Origin: Chloroflexota bacterium | GTDB lineage: Bacteria > Chloroflexota > Limnocylindria > Limnocylindrales > CSP1-4 | Direction of reading: 5' to 3' | DNA length: 8,239 nt | Assembly (NCBI GenBank): GCA_021802185.1 | Contig: JAKAAV010000078.1 | Location: 1 to 8,239, forward strand | Shown here: in pieces, positions 1-6,125 of the stretch | Position numbering within the stretch: position 1 is the first letter of the stretch | Layout of the letters: every line of letters begins with the position of its first letter | Made by a program: the position numbers and the translations under genes | Notes under the pieces: generated by a model | Databases searched by the model: none | Told to the model about the DNA's origin: nothing | The model's input: only the letters and a program-made list of their open reading frames with translations

Positions 1-108
1 AGGACGTTTGGCTCGCGCTTGAGGAGCGGGCGCCACGATGACGCCGGCGGCTGCGACGGGTCGCGCGGGGCCGACCGGCCGATGGGAACGAACGAGGAGG
101 GGCGCACG
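1..108 (+). other. Upstream flank of coaE, possible tail of a preceding gene
   Basis: No complete gene lies here. Two forward frames close early: one with a TGA at 20-22 (tail GRLARA) and one with a TGA at 39-41 (tail DVWLALEERAPR). Either could be the C-terminus of a gene that begins before the window, but neither tail is recognisable. The third frame is open and runs into coaE, giving a spurious N-terminal extension. No promoter for coaE is evident, which suggests coaE is co-transcribed with whatever lies upstream. Confidence 0.25.
94..102 (+). promoter_or_regulatory. Ribosome binding site deciding the coaE start
   Basis: GAGGAGGGG lies 6 nt before the GTG at 109, an ideal Shine-Dalgarno spacing. 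It falls inside the extension that would be translated from the in-frame ATG at 82, and it places the conserved first strand of the kinase right after the start. This supports GTG 109 rather than ATG 82. Confidence 0.7.
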
Positions 109-723
109 GTGACGACCGTCATCGGGCTGACGGGGCCGATCGGTTGCGGGAAGACGACCGTGGCCGGGTGGCTGGCAGCCCGCGGCGCCGTCGTCGTCGA
201 TGCCGACGCGCTCGCGCGGCGGGCGACCGACCGGGGACAGCCCGCGCTGCCCGCGATCAGGGCCCGGTTCGGCGACGCGGTGTTCGATGCCGACGGCAAC
301 CTCGACCGGGCCGGTCTCGCCCGCATCGTGTTCACCGACCAGCGGGCGCTCGCGGACCTCGAGGCGATCGTCCACCCCGCCGTGCACCGGATGATCCTGT
401 CCGAGGTCGAAGCGGGGCAGCGCGCCGGGGTGGCGTTCGTCGTGCTCGAGGCGATCAAGCTCGTCGAGGCCGGGCTCGGCGCGCTCTGCGACGAGGTCTG
501 GATCGTGGAGTGCGGCCCGGAGGCGCAGCGCGCGCGGCTGGCGGGGCGGGGCGTGAGGCGCGACGACGCGGACCGGCGGATCCACGCCCAGGGGCAGCAT
601 CTCGCCGATCGTCTGGCGGCGCGGCTCGCGCGGGAGCAGCCGCTGCTCCCGGTTCGGCGGCTCCGGACCGATGTGCCGGAGGAGGACGTGCGCCGGCAGG
701 TCGAGTCGCTCGCCCCGGCGTGA
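109..723 (+). CDS. coaE: Dephospho-CoA kinase
   Basis: This cytosolic enzyme phosphorylates the ribose 3'-hydroxyl of dephospho-CoA with ATP, the last step of coenzyme A synthesis. The 204-residue product has the family's usual length. The P-loop GPIGCGKT is at residues 9-16 directly after strand VIGLT, followed by the DADALAR segment (31-37) that carries the substrate-binding aspartates. EAIVHPAVHR (86-94) is the conserved HP motif. VVLEAIKLVEAGL (111-123) is the second core strand plus lid, in the EAIKLVE version rather than the proteobacterial DVPLLFE. R-x-x-AQ near 157-161 matches the lid helix. The start is GTG 109, set by the strong ribosome binding site at 94-102. The stop is followed after 56 nt by uvrB, a common neighbour of coaE in actinobacteria and Chloroflexota. 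The C-terminal stretch around 166-187 is somewhat longer and more Arg/Leu-rich than usual before the final RTDVPEEDVRRQVESL helix. Confidence 0.95.
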   Translation: MTTVIGLTGPIGCGKTTVAGWLAARGAVVVDADALARRATDRGQPALPAIRARFGDAVFDADGNLDRAGLARIVFTDQRALADLEAIVHPAVHRMILSEVEAGQRAGVAFVVLEAIKLVEAGLGALCDEVWIVECGPEAQRARLAGRGVRRDDADRRIHAQGQHLADRLAARLAREQPLLPVRRLRTDVPEEDVRRQVESLAPA

Positions 724-734
724 CCGCGCCGGAT

Positions 735-748
735 CGAACGCCCGTTCG
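735..748 (+). promoter_or_regulatory. Candidate LexA (SOS) box upstream of uvrB
   Basis: CGAAC-GCCC-GTTCG is an inverted repeat with perfect 5-bp arms. It matches the GAAC-N4-GTTC consensus of the LexA operator known from Bacillus, actinobacteria and relatives. It sits 32 nt before the uvrB start and covers the position of the -35 element for the -10 box at 765-770, which is where a repressor would block RNA polymerase. uvrB belongs to the LexA regulon in many bacteria, so the placement makes functional sense. Seen: the palindrome and its position. Inferred: LexA binding. Confidence 0.7.
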
Positions 749-764
749 GATTCGGCCCGCGCGG

Positions 765-770
765 TAGTAT
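765..770 (+). promoter_or_regulatory. uvrB promoter -10 box, likely leaderless transcript
   Basis: TAGTAT is a good -10 hexamer. Transcription would start 6-10 nt downstream, at about 777-780, essentially at the ATG of uvrB (780). No Shine-Dalgarno sequence precedes that ATG (CCTTCGCCC lies between), so the mRNA is probably leaderless. The -35 region (about 742-747) is poor in consensus and overlaps the candidate LexA box. Confidence 0.55.
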
Positions 771-779
771 CCTTCGCCC

Positions 780-3236
780 ATGCCGCCCTTCAGGCTCGTC
801 GCGCCCTTCCAGCCCACGGGCGACCAGCCGCAGGCGATCGACCGCCTGGCGGACGGGCTCGCGCGCGGCATGAAGCACCAGACGTTGCTCGGGGTGACAG
901 GCTCGGGCAAGACGTGGACGATCGCGAACGTCATCGAGCGTCATCAGCGGCCGACGCTGGTGCTGGCGCACAACAAGACGCTGGCCGCACAGCTGTACAG
1001 CGAGTTCCGCGAGTTCTTCCCCGAGAACGCCGTCGAGTACTTCGTCTCGTACTTCGACTACTACCAGCCCGAGGCGTACCTCCCGCGCAGCGACACCTAC
1101 ATCGAGAAGGATTCGAGCCGCAACGACGAGATCGACAAGCTCCGCCACGCGGCCACGAAGGCGCTCTTCGAGCGGCGGGACGTCATCATCGTCGCGTCGG
1201 TCAGCTGCATCTACGGCCTCGGCGCCCCCGTCGACTACGGCGCGACGGTCGTCCGCCTCCGCGTCGGCGGGCAGTACCGGCGCGACGGCGTGCTGCGCCA
1301 GCTGGTCGACCTCCAGTACCAGCGCAACGACGCGGCCCTCACGCGTGCCCGCTTCCGGGTCCGTGGCGACACGCTCGAGCTGCAGCCCGCCTACGACGAC
1401 TTCGTCGTGCGCGTCCAGTTCTTCGGCGACGAGGTCGAGCGGATCGTGGAGATCGACCCGCTGACCGGCGAGATGCTCGCGGAGCGGAAGGAGATCTCGA
1501 TCTACCCGGCCTCGCATTACGTCACGCCGGTGGAGAAGCTCCGCGAGGCGGTCGTCGACATCGAGGCCGAGATGGAGGAGCGCTGCGGCCAGCTGGAGGC
1601 CGAGGGCCGCGCGCTGGAGGCAGCCCGGCTGCGGCAGCGCACGACGTTCGACCTGGAGATGATGCGCGAGCTCGGCTTCTGCTCCGGGATCGAGAACTAC
1701 TCGCGCCACCTGGCGCGGCGGCCGGCGGGCTCGCGGCCCTGGACGCTGCTCGACTACTTCCCGCCCGACTGGCTCCTCGTCGTCGACGAGAGCCACATGA
1801 CGATCCCGCAGGTCGTCGGGATGTACAAGAACGACCGGACCCGCAAGGAGATCCTGGTCGACTTCGGGTTCCGGCTCCCGTCCGCACTCGACAACCGGCC
1901 GCTCACGTTCGAGGAGTTCGACGAGCACCTGAACCAGGTGATCTACATGAGCGCGACGCCGGCCGCGTACGAGCTGCAGCGCAGCGAGCAGGTTGCCGAG
2001 CAGCTGATCCGGCCGACCGGGATCGTCGATCCGCCGGTCCACGTCCGGAAGACGCGCGGGCAGATCGACGACCTGCTCGACCGCATCCACGAGCGGGTCG
2101 CGCGAGGCGAGCGCGTGCTGGTCACGACGCTGACGAAGAAGATGGCCGAGGACCTGGCCGAGTACCTGCGGGACCTGGGCGTCAAGGTCTCGTACCTGCA
2201 CAGCGAGGTGGACACGCTCGAGCGGGTGCAGATCCTGCGCGACCTGCGGCTCGGGGTGTACGACGTGCTGGTCGGGATCAACCTCCTGCGCGAGGGGATC
2301 GACCTGCCCGAGGTGACGCTCGTGGCGATCCTCGACGCCGACAAGGAGGGGTTCCTGCGCAGCGCGTGGTCGCTGATCCAGGTCGCCGGCCGCGCGGCGC
2401 GGAACATCGGCGGCGAGGTCGTCATGTACGCGGACCGGATGACGGACTCCATGAAGCTCGCCATCTCCGAGACCGAGCGCCGGCGCGCGGCACAGCTGGC
2501 CTACAACGCGGAGCACGGGATCGAGCCGACGACGATCGTGAAGGAGGTTCGGGACCTCAACGACCGGCTACGGGCCGTCGCGGAGGCGCCGGGCGCGTAC
2601 GTCGAGGCGGACGGGCGGCGACAGCTCTCCGACATGAGCCGCGAGCAGGTCACGCAGCTCGTGTCGCGGATCGAGGCCGAGATGCGTGCGGCGGCCCGCG
2701 AGCTCGAGTTCGAGAAGGCCGCGGCCCTTCGCGACGAGGTCCAGCAGATCCGGCTTCGCGTGCTCGAGGAGGACGCGTCGCTCGAGGTCGAGCGGGCGGC
2801 GGAGCGGGCGGCGGCGGCCCGGCCGGGAGCCGACTCACGCGGGCGGCGTGGCACCGGGGCGGTCGGCGCGAAGGCCGGCGGACCCGGTGCCGGCCCGCGC
2901 CGTGGCCGTGCGGGTGCGGCGGCCGGAGCGAGGGTGCCGGGTCGCGAGGGGCCGGGCGGGACGGACCTCGATGCGGCAGGCATTCGCGTCTCCGCCGTGG
3001 AGGTGCTTCCCGCACGCGACGAGCCGGCGGCCGCGCTCGAGGAGCCGGGGGACGACGGTCACGAGCCCGGCACGACCGACGAGGGCACTGCCTCCGACTG
3101 GCTGCCCGGGATTCGCGACGAGCACGACGACGAGGGCGGCTGGCAGGCGAAGTGGCTCGAGCGGCAGGCGTGGGACCACCGCGTCACGCCCAACGTCATC
3201 CGCCGGACGGGTCAGCGGCCCAGGCGCCGGAGATAG
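780..3236 (+). CDS. uvrB: Excinuclease ABC subunit B with long C-terminal extension
   Basis: UvrB is the damage-verifying helicase-like subunit of nucleotide excision repair; it is loaded on DNA by UvrA and recruits UvrC. Seen in order: Q-motif-like [11 protein letters not shown] (10-20); Walker A GVTGSGKT (38-45); the damage-probing beta-hairpin [21 protein letters not shown] (about 91-111) with its aromatic cluster; [10 protein letters not shown] (139-148); Walker B VVDESH (334-339); YMSATP (389-394); [14 protein letters not shown] (499-512) and QVAGRAARN (534-542), helicase motifs V and VI; and a UVR domain that contacts UvrC (about 620-662). Residues up to about 665 correspond to a full-length UvrB (673 in E. 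coli). Another 150 or so follow: an Ala/Gly/Arg-rich linker (667-730) and an acidic-to-aromatic end containing [12 protein letters not shown] and [14 protein letters not shown], finishing in RRRR. The start ATG follows a -10 box directly and has no Shine-Dalgarno. It is convergent with the pfpI-like gene. Confidence 0.97.
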   Translation: MPPFRLVAPFQPTGDQPQAIDRLADGLARGMKHQTLLGVTGSGKTWTIANVIERHQRPTLVLAHNKTLAAQLYSEFREFFPENAVEYFVSYFDYYQPEAYLPRSDTYIEKDSSRNDEIDKLRHAATKALFERRDVIIVASVSCIYGLGAPVDYGATVVRLRVGGQYRRDGVLRQLVDLQYQRNDAALTRARFRVRGDTLELQPAYDDFVVRVQFFGDEVERIVEIDPLTGEMLAERKEISIYPASHYVTPVEKLREAVVDIEAEMEERCGQLEAEGRALEAARLRQRTTFDLEMMRELGFCSGIENYSRHLARRPAGSRPWTLLDYFPPDWLLVVDESHMTIPQVVGMYKNDRTRKEILVDFGFRLPSALDNRPLTFEEFDEHLNQVIYMSATPAAYELQRSEQVAEQLIRPTGIVDPPVHVRKTRGQIDDLLDRIHERVARGERVLVTTLTKKMAEDLAEYLRDLGVKVSYLHSEVDTLERVQILRDLRLGVYDVLVGINLLREGIDLPEVTLVAILDADKEGFLRSAWSLIQVAGRAARNIGGEVVMYADRMTDSMKLAISETERRRAAQLAYNAEHGIEPTTIVKEVRDLNDRLRAVAEAPGAYVEADGRRQLSDMSREQVTQLVSRIEAEMRAAARELEFEKAAALRDEVQQIRLRVLEEDASLEVERAAERAAAARPGADSRGRRGTGAVGAKAGGPGAGPRRGRAGAAAGARVPGREGPGGTDLDAAGIRVSAVEVLPARDEPAAALEEPGDDGHEPGTTDEGTASDWLPGIRDEHDDEGGWQAKWLERQAWDHRVTPNVIRRTGQRPRRRR

Positions 3237-3346
3237 GCGAACTGGGGTACATGCTCGGCATGCATGGGCTGCCGGCGCCGCGGATCTGACAGCGCGAGCG
3301 GCCGGTCGCGTCCCGGGCGCGCATGCCGGCGGCGCGGGCGGGAGGG
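3237..3346. other. Convergent intergenic gap, no terminator recognised
   Basis: These 110 nt separate the stop codons of uvrB (+) and the pfpI-like gene (-). GC-rich self-complementary patches occur, such as GGCGCC, and GGCATGC at 3258-3264 has its inverse GCATGCC at 3321-3327. There is no T-tract on either strand, so no intrinsic terminator can be called. No ORF with coding character was seen here. Confidence 0.5.
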
Positions 3347-3883
3347 TCAGCCGGCGACTCCGCGGTGAGCGGCGAACAGGTCGACGGTCTGGCGCAGGAA
3401 TGCGGGGATGTCGTCGACGACCCGCCCCCACGCGATCTCGCGGTCGCAGAAGGCCGCGTCGTCGACCCAGATCGCGCCCGCGTTCACGAGGTCGTCCCTG
3501 ATCCCCCGGGAGCCAGTCGCGCGAACGCCGCGGACGATGCCGGCCGAGATCGCGATGAGGCCGCCGTGGCAGATGATCGCGAGCGGCTTGCCGGCCGCGT
3601 GGACTGCGGCGACCAGCCCCGTGACCTCCGGATAGCGGCGAAGCTTGTCCGGCGCCCATCCCCCCGGGACGACCAGGGCGTCGAACGACGCCTCGGTCAC
3701 GTCCGCCGCGAGCGTCTCGACGTACACCTCGAGCCCGTTCTTCCCGCGGACCGCGCCGCGCGCCATCCCGACGCTCGTCACGCGTGCCCCTTCCTCGCGG
3801 AGCCGCATGACCGTGCACCAGTACTCCAGGTCCTCGACGCCCTCGGCGGCGAGCACCCCGACCCGCATCCCGTCCAGCCGCAT
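3347..3883 (-). CDS. DJ-1/PfpI-family protein (type 1 glutamine amidotransferase fold)
   Basis: The 178-residue product is close in length and sequence pattern to archaeal PfpI. The nucleophile elbow AIICHGG holds Cys105 followed by His106. Glu17-Asp18 in GVEDLEYW matches the conserved ED of PfpI (Glu12 region). VVPGGWAPDKLR (71-82) and GIRDDLVNAGAIWVDD (127-142) are further family blocks. Members have been described as intracellular proteases or chaperones, and as deglycases or glyoxalases of stress response; the activity cannot be chosen from sequence, and the deglycase assignment is disputed. The start ATG (3883-3881) is preceded by GAAGAGGGA with a 5-nt gap; an alternative in-frame ATG at 3868-3866 would shorten it by 5 residues. 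The gene is divergent from the transporter gene and convergent with uvrB. A much longer open frame continues upstream on this strand, but it lies antisense to the transporter and is not coding. Confidence 0.92.
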   Translation of the reverse strand: MRLDGMRVGVLAAEGVEDLEYWCTVMRLREEGARVTSVGMARGAVRGKNGLEVYVETLAADVTEASFDALVVPGGWAPDKLRRYPEVTGLVAAVHAAGKPLAIICHGGLIAISAGIVRGVRATGSRGIRDDLVNAGAIWVDDAAFCDREIAWGRVVDDIPAFLRQTVDLFAAHRGVAG

Positions 3884-3888
3884 GGCGC

Positions 3889-3924
3889 TCCCTCTTCGCT
3901 GCCTGTCCGAACCCCCGCATTCTA
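3889..3924 (-). promoter_or_regulatory. Promoter -10 and ribosome binding site of the pfpI-like gene
   Basis: On the minus strand TAGAAT (3924-3919) is a good -10 hexamer, giving a start near 3912 and a short untranslated leader. GAAGAGGGA (3897-3889) then serves as ribosome binding site 5 nt before the ATG. No convincing -35 hexamer is seen at the expected distance. This leadered arrangement contrasts with the probably leaderless genes nearby. Confidence 0.5.
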
Positions 3925-3979
3925 GTCGGCGGGTCGGCTCCCCCCGGCGGCCCGCAGTCGCGAGCGGCCGGCCCTGCAC

Positions 3980-4021
3980 GCCCGGTTCGCCGGCCTTGCC
4001 GCCCGGTGCGCCGGCCTTGCC
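3980..4021. repeat. Tandem repeat, two 21-bp units
   Basis: Units 3980-4000 and 4001-4021 differ at one base only (T versus G at unit position 7). Each contains CGCCGGCCTTGCC. Degenerate partial copies flank them: GGCCGGCCCTGC at about 3966-3977, and GCCCGCCGCCCGG after 4021. The array lies in the 195-bp gap between the divergent pfpI-like and transporter genes. Its role is unknown; it could be a regulator site cluster or simple slippage. Confidence 0.75.
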
Positions 4022-4066
4022 GCCCGCCGCCCGGCCTCCCGGCAGGAGCCTCGAGCGGATCGCGGA

Positions 4067-4072
4067 TACGCT
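4067..4072 (+). promoter_or_regulatory. Possible -10 box for the transporter, leaderless
   Basis: TACGCT fits TANNNT and lies 6 nt before the GTG start at 4079, so the first transcribed base would be about the start codon. There is no Shine-Dalgarno at a usable distance (AGGAG at 4044-4048 is 30 nt away). No good -35 is seen. The call rests mainly on the matching layout at uvrB and at the dap leader. Confidence 0.35.
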
Positions 4073-4078
4073 CCTCCC

Positions 4079-5341
4079 GTGCTGCCGGCGCTGCTCGGAA
4101 CCGTGCTGTTCCTGCTCGTCGTCGCCGCCACGATCACGCGTCCGCGCGGAGTCCCGGAGTGGGTCTCCGCGCTGGCGGGCGCCGCGATCGTCGTTGCGGC
4201 GGGCTTCGTGCCGCCCCTCGACGCCGTGCGCGCCGTCGCCGCCGACTGGAACGTGCTGCTGTTCTTCGTCGGCATGACCGGCCTTGCCGCCGTCGCCGAG
4301 CGCAGCGGGTTCTTTGAGCGTGCCGCGGAACTCGCCGCGCAGCTGTCCGCGGGCAGCGGCCGCCGCCTGCTCCTCGCGATCATCGCGCTCGGCATCGCCA
4401 TCAGCGCGTTCCTCTCGAACGACGCCACCGCGCTGATCCTGACGCCCGTCGTGTACGGGCTGGTCGTCTCGCTCGGGATCGACGCGCTGCCGTACGTGCT
4501 CGCCTGCACGTTCATCGCGGACGCGGCGTCGATGATCCTGCCCGTGAGCAACCCGGTGAACCTGCTGGTGCTCGACGGGCTCGGCCTCTCGCTGCCGCGC
4601 TATCTCGTGGCGGTCGAACCCGCGGCCCTCGCCGCCGCGGGCCTGACCGGGCTCGCGTTGCTGTGGCTGTTCCGGCGCGACGTCCCGCGCCGCCTCCCGT
4701 CGCGGTCGCCGCAGCCGGCGGCCGGCCGGATTCCGCGGGTCTGGGGCGGGCTCGGGATCATCGCACTGGCGTTCGTCGCCGGGGGCCTCGTCGGGGCACC
4801 CCTCGGGATCGTCGCCTGCGCCGGCTTCGCGCTGCTGCTCGTACTCGAGGCGTCGGCAGCGGGCCGGCTGCCCGAACGGCCGCTCGAGGGCGTCAGCTGG
4901 CAGATCCTCGGGTACGTCGCCGGGATGGTCGTGCTCGTCGCGGCGCTCGAACGGCTGGGGGTCGTGGCGCGCGTCGTCGGGTCCGTCCTGGCGTGGGCCG
5001 GCTCCTCGCCGCCCGTCGCCGCCGCGGCGTCGAGCCTCCTGGCTGCGCTCGGCTCCAACCTCGTCAACAATGTGCCGATGACGCTGGTCATGATCAGTGG
5101 GATCGAGGGCGCACACCTGACCGCGTCCGTGCGCGAGGCCGCCGGCTTCGGAACGATCGTCGGAGCCGATCTCGGGCCGAACCTGACGACGGTCGGCTCG
5201 CTCGCCACGGTCCTGTGGCTGCTGATCCTTCGCGAGCGCGGCCTGCAGGTCCGGGCGTCCGACTACCTGCGCGTCGGCCTGCTCGCGACGCCGCCCATCC
5301 TCGCGGTGGCGACGCTGGCCGTGGTCCTGGCCGTCCGATGA
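4079..5341 (+). CDS. ArsB/NhaD-like ion transporter (IT superfamily)
   Basis: The 420-residue inner-membrane protein has about ten to twelve hydrophobic segments, starting with a membrane helix at residues 3-20. Motifs resemble the arsenite pump ArsB and related IT-superfamily permeases: LSNDATALILTPVV (112-125), LPVSNPVNLLV (154-164), SNLVNNVPMTLVM (326-338) and GADLGPNLTTVGSLATVLWL (362-381). The two SN-rich hairpins and the GxxLGPxxTxxGSLAT block are those that form the substrate site in this superfamily. The length is typical of ArsB. The likely role is export of arsenite/antimonite or another anion, or Na+/H+ exchange; no arsR or arsC is in the window, so arsenic specificity is unproven. 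GTG 4079 is the only sensible start, with no earlier start codon in the adjoining upstream codons. The stop overlaps the start of the next gene by ATGA, implying translational coupling. Confidence 0.9.
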   Translation: MLPALLGTVLFLLVVAATITRPRGVPEWVSALAGAAIVVAAGFVPPLDAVRAVAADWNVLLFFVGMTGLAAVAERSGFFERAAELAAQLSAGSGRRLLLAIIALGIAISAFLSNDATALILTPVVYGLVVSLGIDALPYVLACTFIADAASMILPVSNPVNLLVLDGLGLSLPRYLVAVEPAALAAAGLTGLALLWLFRRDVPRRLPSRSPQPAAGRIPRVWGGLGIIALAFVAGGLVGAPLGIVACAGFALLLVLEASAAGRLPERPLEGVSWQILGYVAGMVVLVAALERLGVVARVVGSVLAWAGSSPPVAAAASSLLAALGSNLVNNVPMTLVMISGIEGAHLTASVREAAGFGTIVGADLGPNLTTVGSLATVLWLLILRERGLQVRASDYLRVGLLATPPILAVATLAVVLAVR

Positions 5342-5856
5342 CGACGCGCGTGCTCGTCTGCGTGGCGGGCGCCGAGACGCCGGGCTTCTGGACACACGTC
5401 CGCGATCTGCTGCCGCCCGACGCGGTCGTCGATCTTTTCCACGTCATCGACGACGCGGCCGCACGGGAGCTCGAGATGCGCGTCTTCCGGCGACCGGGGC
5501 ACCCGCCGCCCCGCACGCTCGACGAGCGGGCCCACGCCGCCGAGCAGCGCGGATCCGACGCGATCCTCGACGACGCGGCGCGCGCGCTGGGCCGGCCGGC
5601 CGACGTGGCCGTGGGCCGGGGACGCCCGGAGCAGGAGATCGTGAGCCGGGCGATCAAGGGTGGAGTGGCCCTGGTGATCGTCGCCTGCCGTCCAGGAGAG
5701 GATGCGACTGATCCCGGGCCGCACAGCCTGGGGCACGTGGCGCGCTTCGTCGTCGATCATGCGCCCTGCCCGGTGCTCGTCGTGCGCCTGCCGCCGACAC
5801 GCCCGTTCGTGCCCCAGCCCCCTCCACCGGACGCCCCGAGGCCGCCCCGGCCCTGA
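5338..5856 (+). CDS. UspA-like universal stress protein
   Basis: The 172-residue protein has a Usp-type alpha/beta layout: first strand RVLVCVAG (4-11), VVDLFHVID (30-38), a long helix ERAHAAEQRGSDAILDDAARAL (63-84), strand VAVGRGRPEQEIVSRA (90-105), ALVIVACRPG (111-120), and the family ending LGHVARFVVDHAPCPVLVVR (131-150). The nucleotide motif G-x2-G-x9-G-S/T is degenerate: the last glycine is present (G132, followed by His instead of Ser/Thr), but Asp occupies the second glycine position, so ATP binding is doubtful. Residues 151-172 are a Pro-rich tail. The start ATG overlaps the transporter stop (ATGA) and has no clear ribosome binding site, so it probably relies on coupling. A regulatory or stress-linked partner of the transporter is an inference from this pairing. 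Confidence 0.8.
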   Translation: MTTRVLVCVAGAETPGFWTHVRDLLPPDAVVDLFHVIDDAAARELEMRVFRRPGHPPPRTLDERAHAAEQRGSDAILDDAARALGRPADVAVGRGRPEQEIVSRAIKGGVALVIVACRPGEDATDPGPHSLGHVARFVVDHAPCPVLVVRLPPTRPFVPQPPPPDAPRPPRP

Positions 5857-5857
5857 C

Positions 5858-5878
5858 CCGCGGTCCACAGAGCCGCGG
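5858..5878 (+). terminator. Weak terminator-like hairpin after the Usp gene
   Basis: CCGCGG (5858-5863) can pair with CCGCGG (5873-5878) around a 9-nt loop, starting one base after the Usp stop. Only a poor T-run (TCTGCGTTT) follows, and that run merges into the -35 of the next promoter. It may end the transporter-Usp transcript, but an intrinsic terminator is not assured. Confidence 0.35.
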
Positions 5879-5885
5879 TCTGCGT

Positions 5886-5914
5886 TTGACAGCGGCGTCG
5901 TTTGCCGCTACGGT
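5886..5914 (+). promoter_or_regulatory. Strong housekeeping promoter of the dap operon
   Basis: TTGACA (5886-5891) and TACGGT (5909-5914) are separated by exactly 17 bp. This is a perfect -35 and a good -10 of the main sigma factor, and the best promoter seen in the window. Transcription should begin near A5922, about 210 nt before dapB, leaving a long leader. The promoter drives the leader, dapB, dapA and the downstream genes. Confidence 0.85.
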
Positions 5915-5924
5915 CCGCGCCACG

Positions 5925-5984
5925 ATGTACCTCGTTGCACTGAAGGCGAAGCGCTGGCGGCCCTGCCGGGAGGCACGGGCCTAG
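5925..5984 (+). CDS. Possible 19-residue leader peptide of the dap operon
   Basis: An ATG lies 10 nt after the -10 box, about 3 nt into the predicted transcript, and opens a frame MYLVALKAKRWRPCREARA ended by TAG. No Shine-Dalgarno is possible, so translation would be leaderless, as suggested for uvrB and the transporter. Lys codons (AAG) are at 5943-5945 and 5949-5951; five Arg codons are also present. The frame ends one base after the first stable hairpin (5959-5981), so a moving or stalled ribosome would control that fold. Two lysines in 19 residues is suggestive but not the run of codons seen in classic amino-acid attenuators. The open frame may be chance. Confidence 0.35.
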   Translation: MYLVALKAKRWRPCREARA

Positions 5985-6032
5985 AGGCTTCGCGTCGGAC
6001 GACGAACGGGGCCTCCAGGCGCGGAGGTCCCG

Positions 6033-6070
6033 AAGGGCCGCGGAACCCACGGTGGTGTCCGCGGCTTTTT
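6033..6070 (+). terminator. Intrinsic terminator (attenuator) in the dap leader
   Basis: GCCGCGGA (6037-6044) pairs perfectly with TCCGCGGC (6058-6065), followed by five T (6066-6070). The stem can be lengthened inward by ACC/GGT and outward by AAGG against the T-run. It sits between the promoter and dapB on the coding strand, with 64 nt still to go to the start codon, so it must be regulated read-through rather than the end of the previous operon. Confidence 0.8.
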
Positions 6071-6112
6071 CGTGTCCGTCGGTCGATCCGACGAGGGACC
6101 CCCCGCCCCGGC

Positions 6113-6125
6113 CCTCCAGCGGAGG
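6113..6125 (+). promoter_or_regulatory. dapB ribosome binding site inside a small hairpin
   Basis: GGAGG (6121-6125, extending to GGAGGA) lies 9 nt before the dapB ATG and decides that start. It can pair fully with CCTCC (6113-6117) around the triloop AGC. This would hide the site and dampen initiation. A very similar block, CCTCCAGGCGCGGAGG, forms the 6008-6031 hairpin upstream, so the two anti-SD strands could exchange partners. Confidence 0.55.

Noticed and set aside
671..3289. 872-residue plus-strand frame overlapping uvrB in another frame
   Set aside because: Arg/Ala/Gly-rich shadow of uvrB without motifs; uvrB itself is unmistakable in its frame.
3258..3327. Inverted repeat GGCATGC / GCATGCC between uvrB and the pfpI-like gene
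   Set aside because: Only 7 bp with a 56-nt loop and no T-tract; expected by chance in such GC-rich sequence.
3347..5395. 682-residue open frame on the minus strand that continues upstream of the pfpI-like gene
   Set aside because: Only the last 178 residues have family motifs. The rest is Arg/Gly/Asp-rich antisense translation of the transporter and Usp genes; the real start has a ribosome binding site and promoter.
5922..6070. Lysine riboswitch upstream of dapB
   Set aside because: AGAGG and CCGAAG fragments occur, but their order, spacing and the five-helix junction do not fit, and the space after AGAGG to the terminator is too short.
6045..6076. T-box antiterminator (GGTGGTGTCCGCGG followed by a T-run and CGTGTCC)
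   Set aside because: Resembles a T-box end, but the invariant TGGNACC bulge is not matched (TGGTGTCC) and no specifier stem I is recognisable; a covariance search would settle it.
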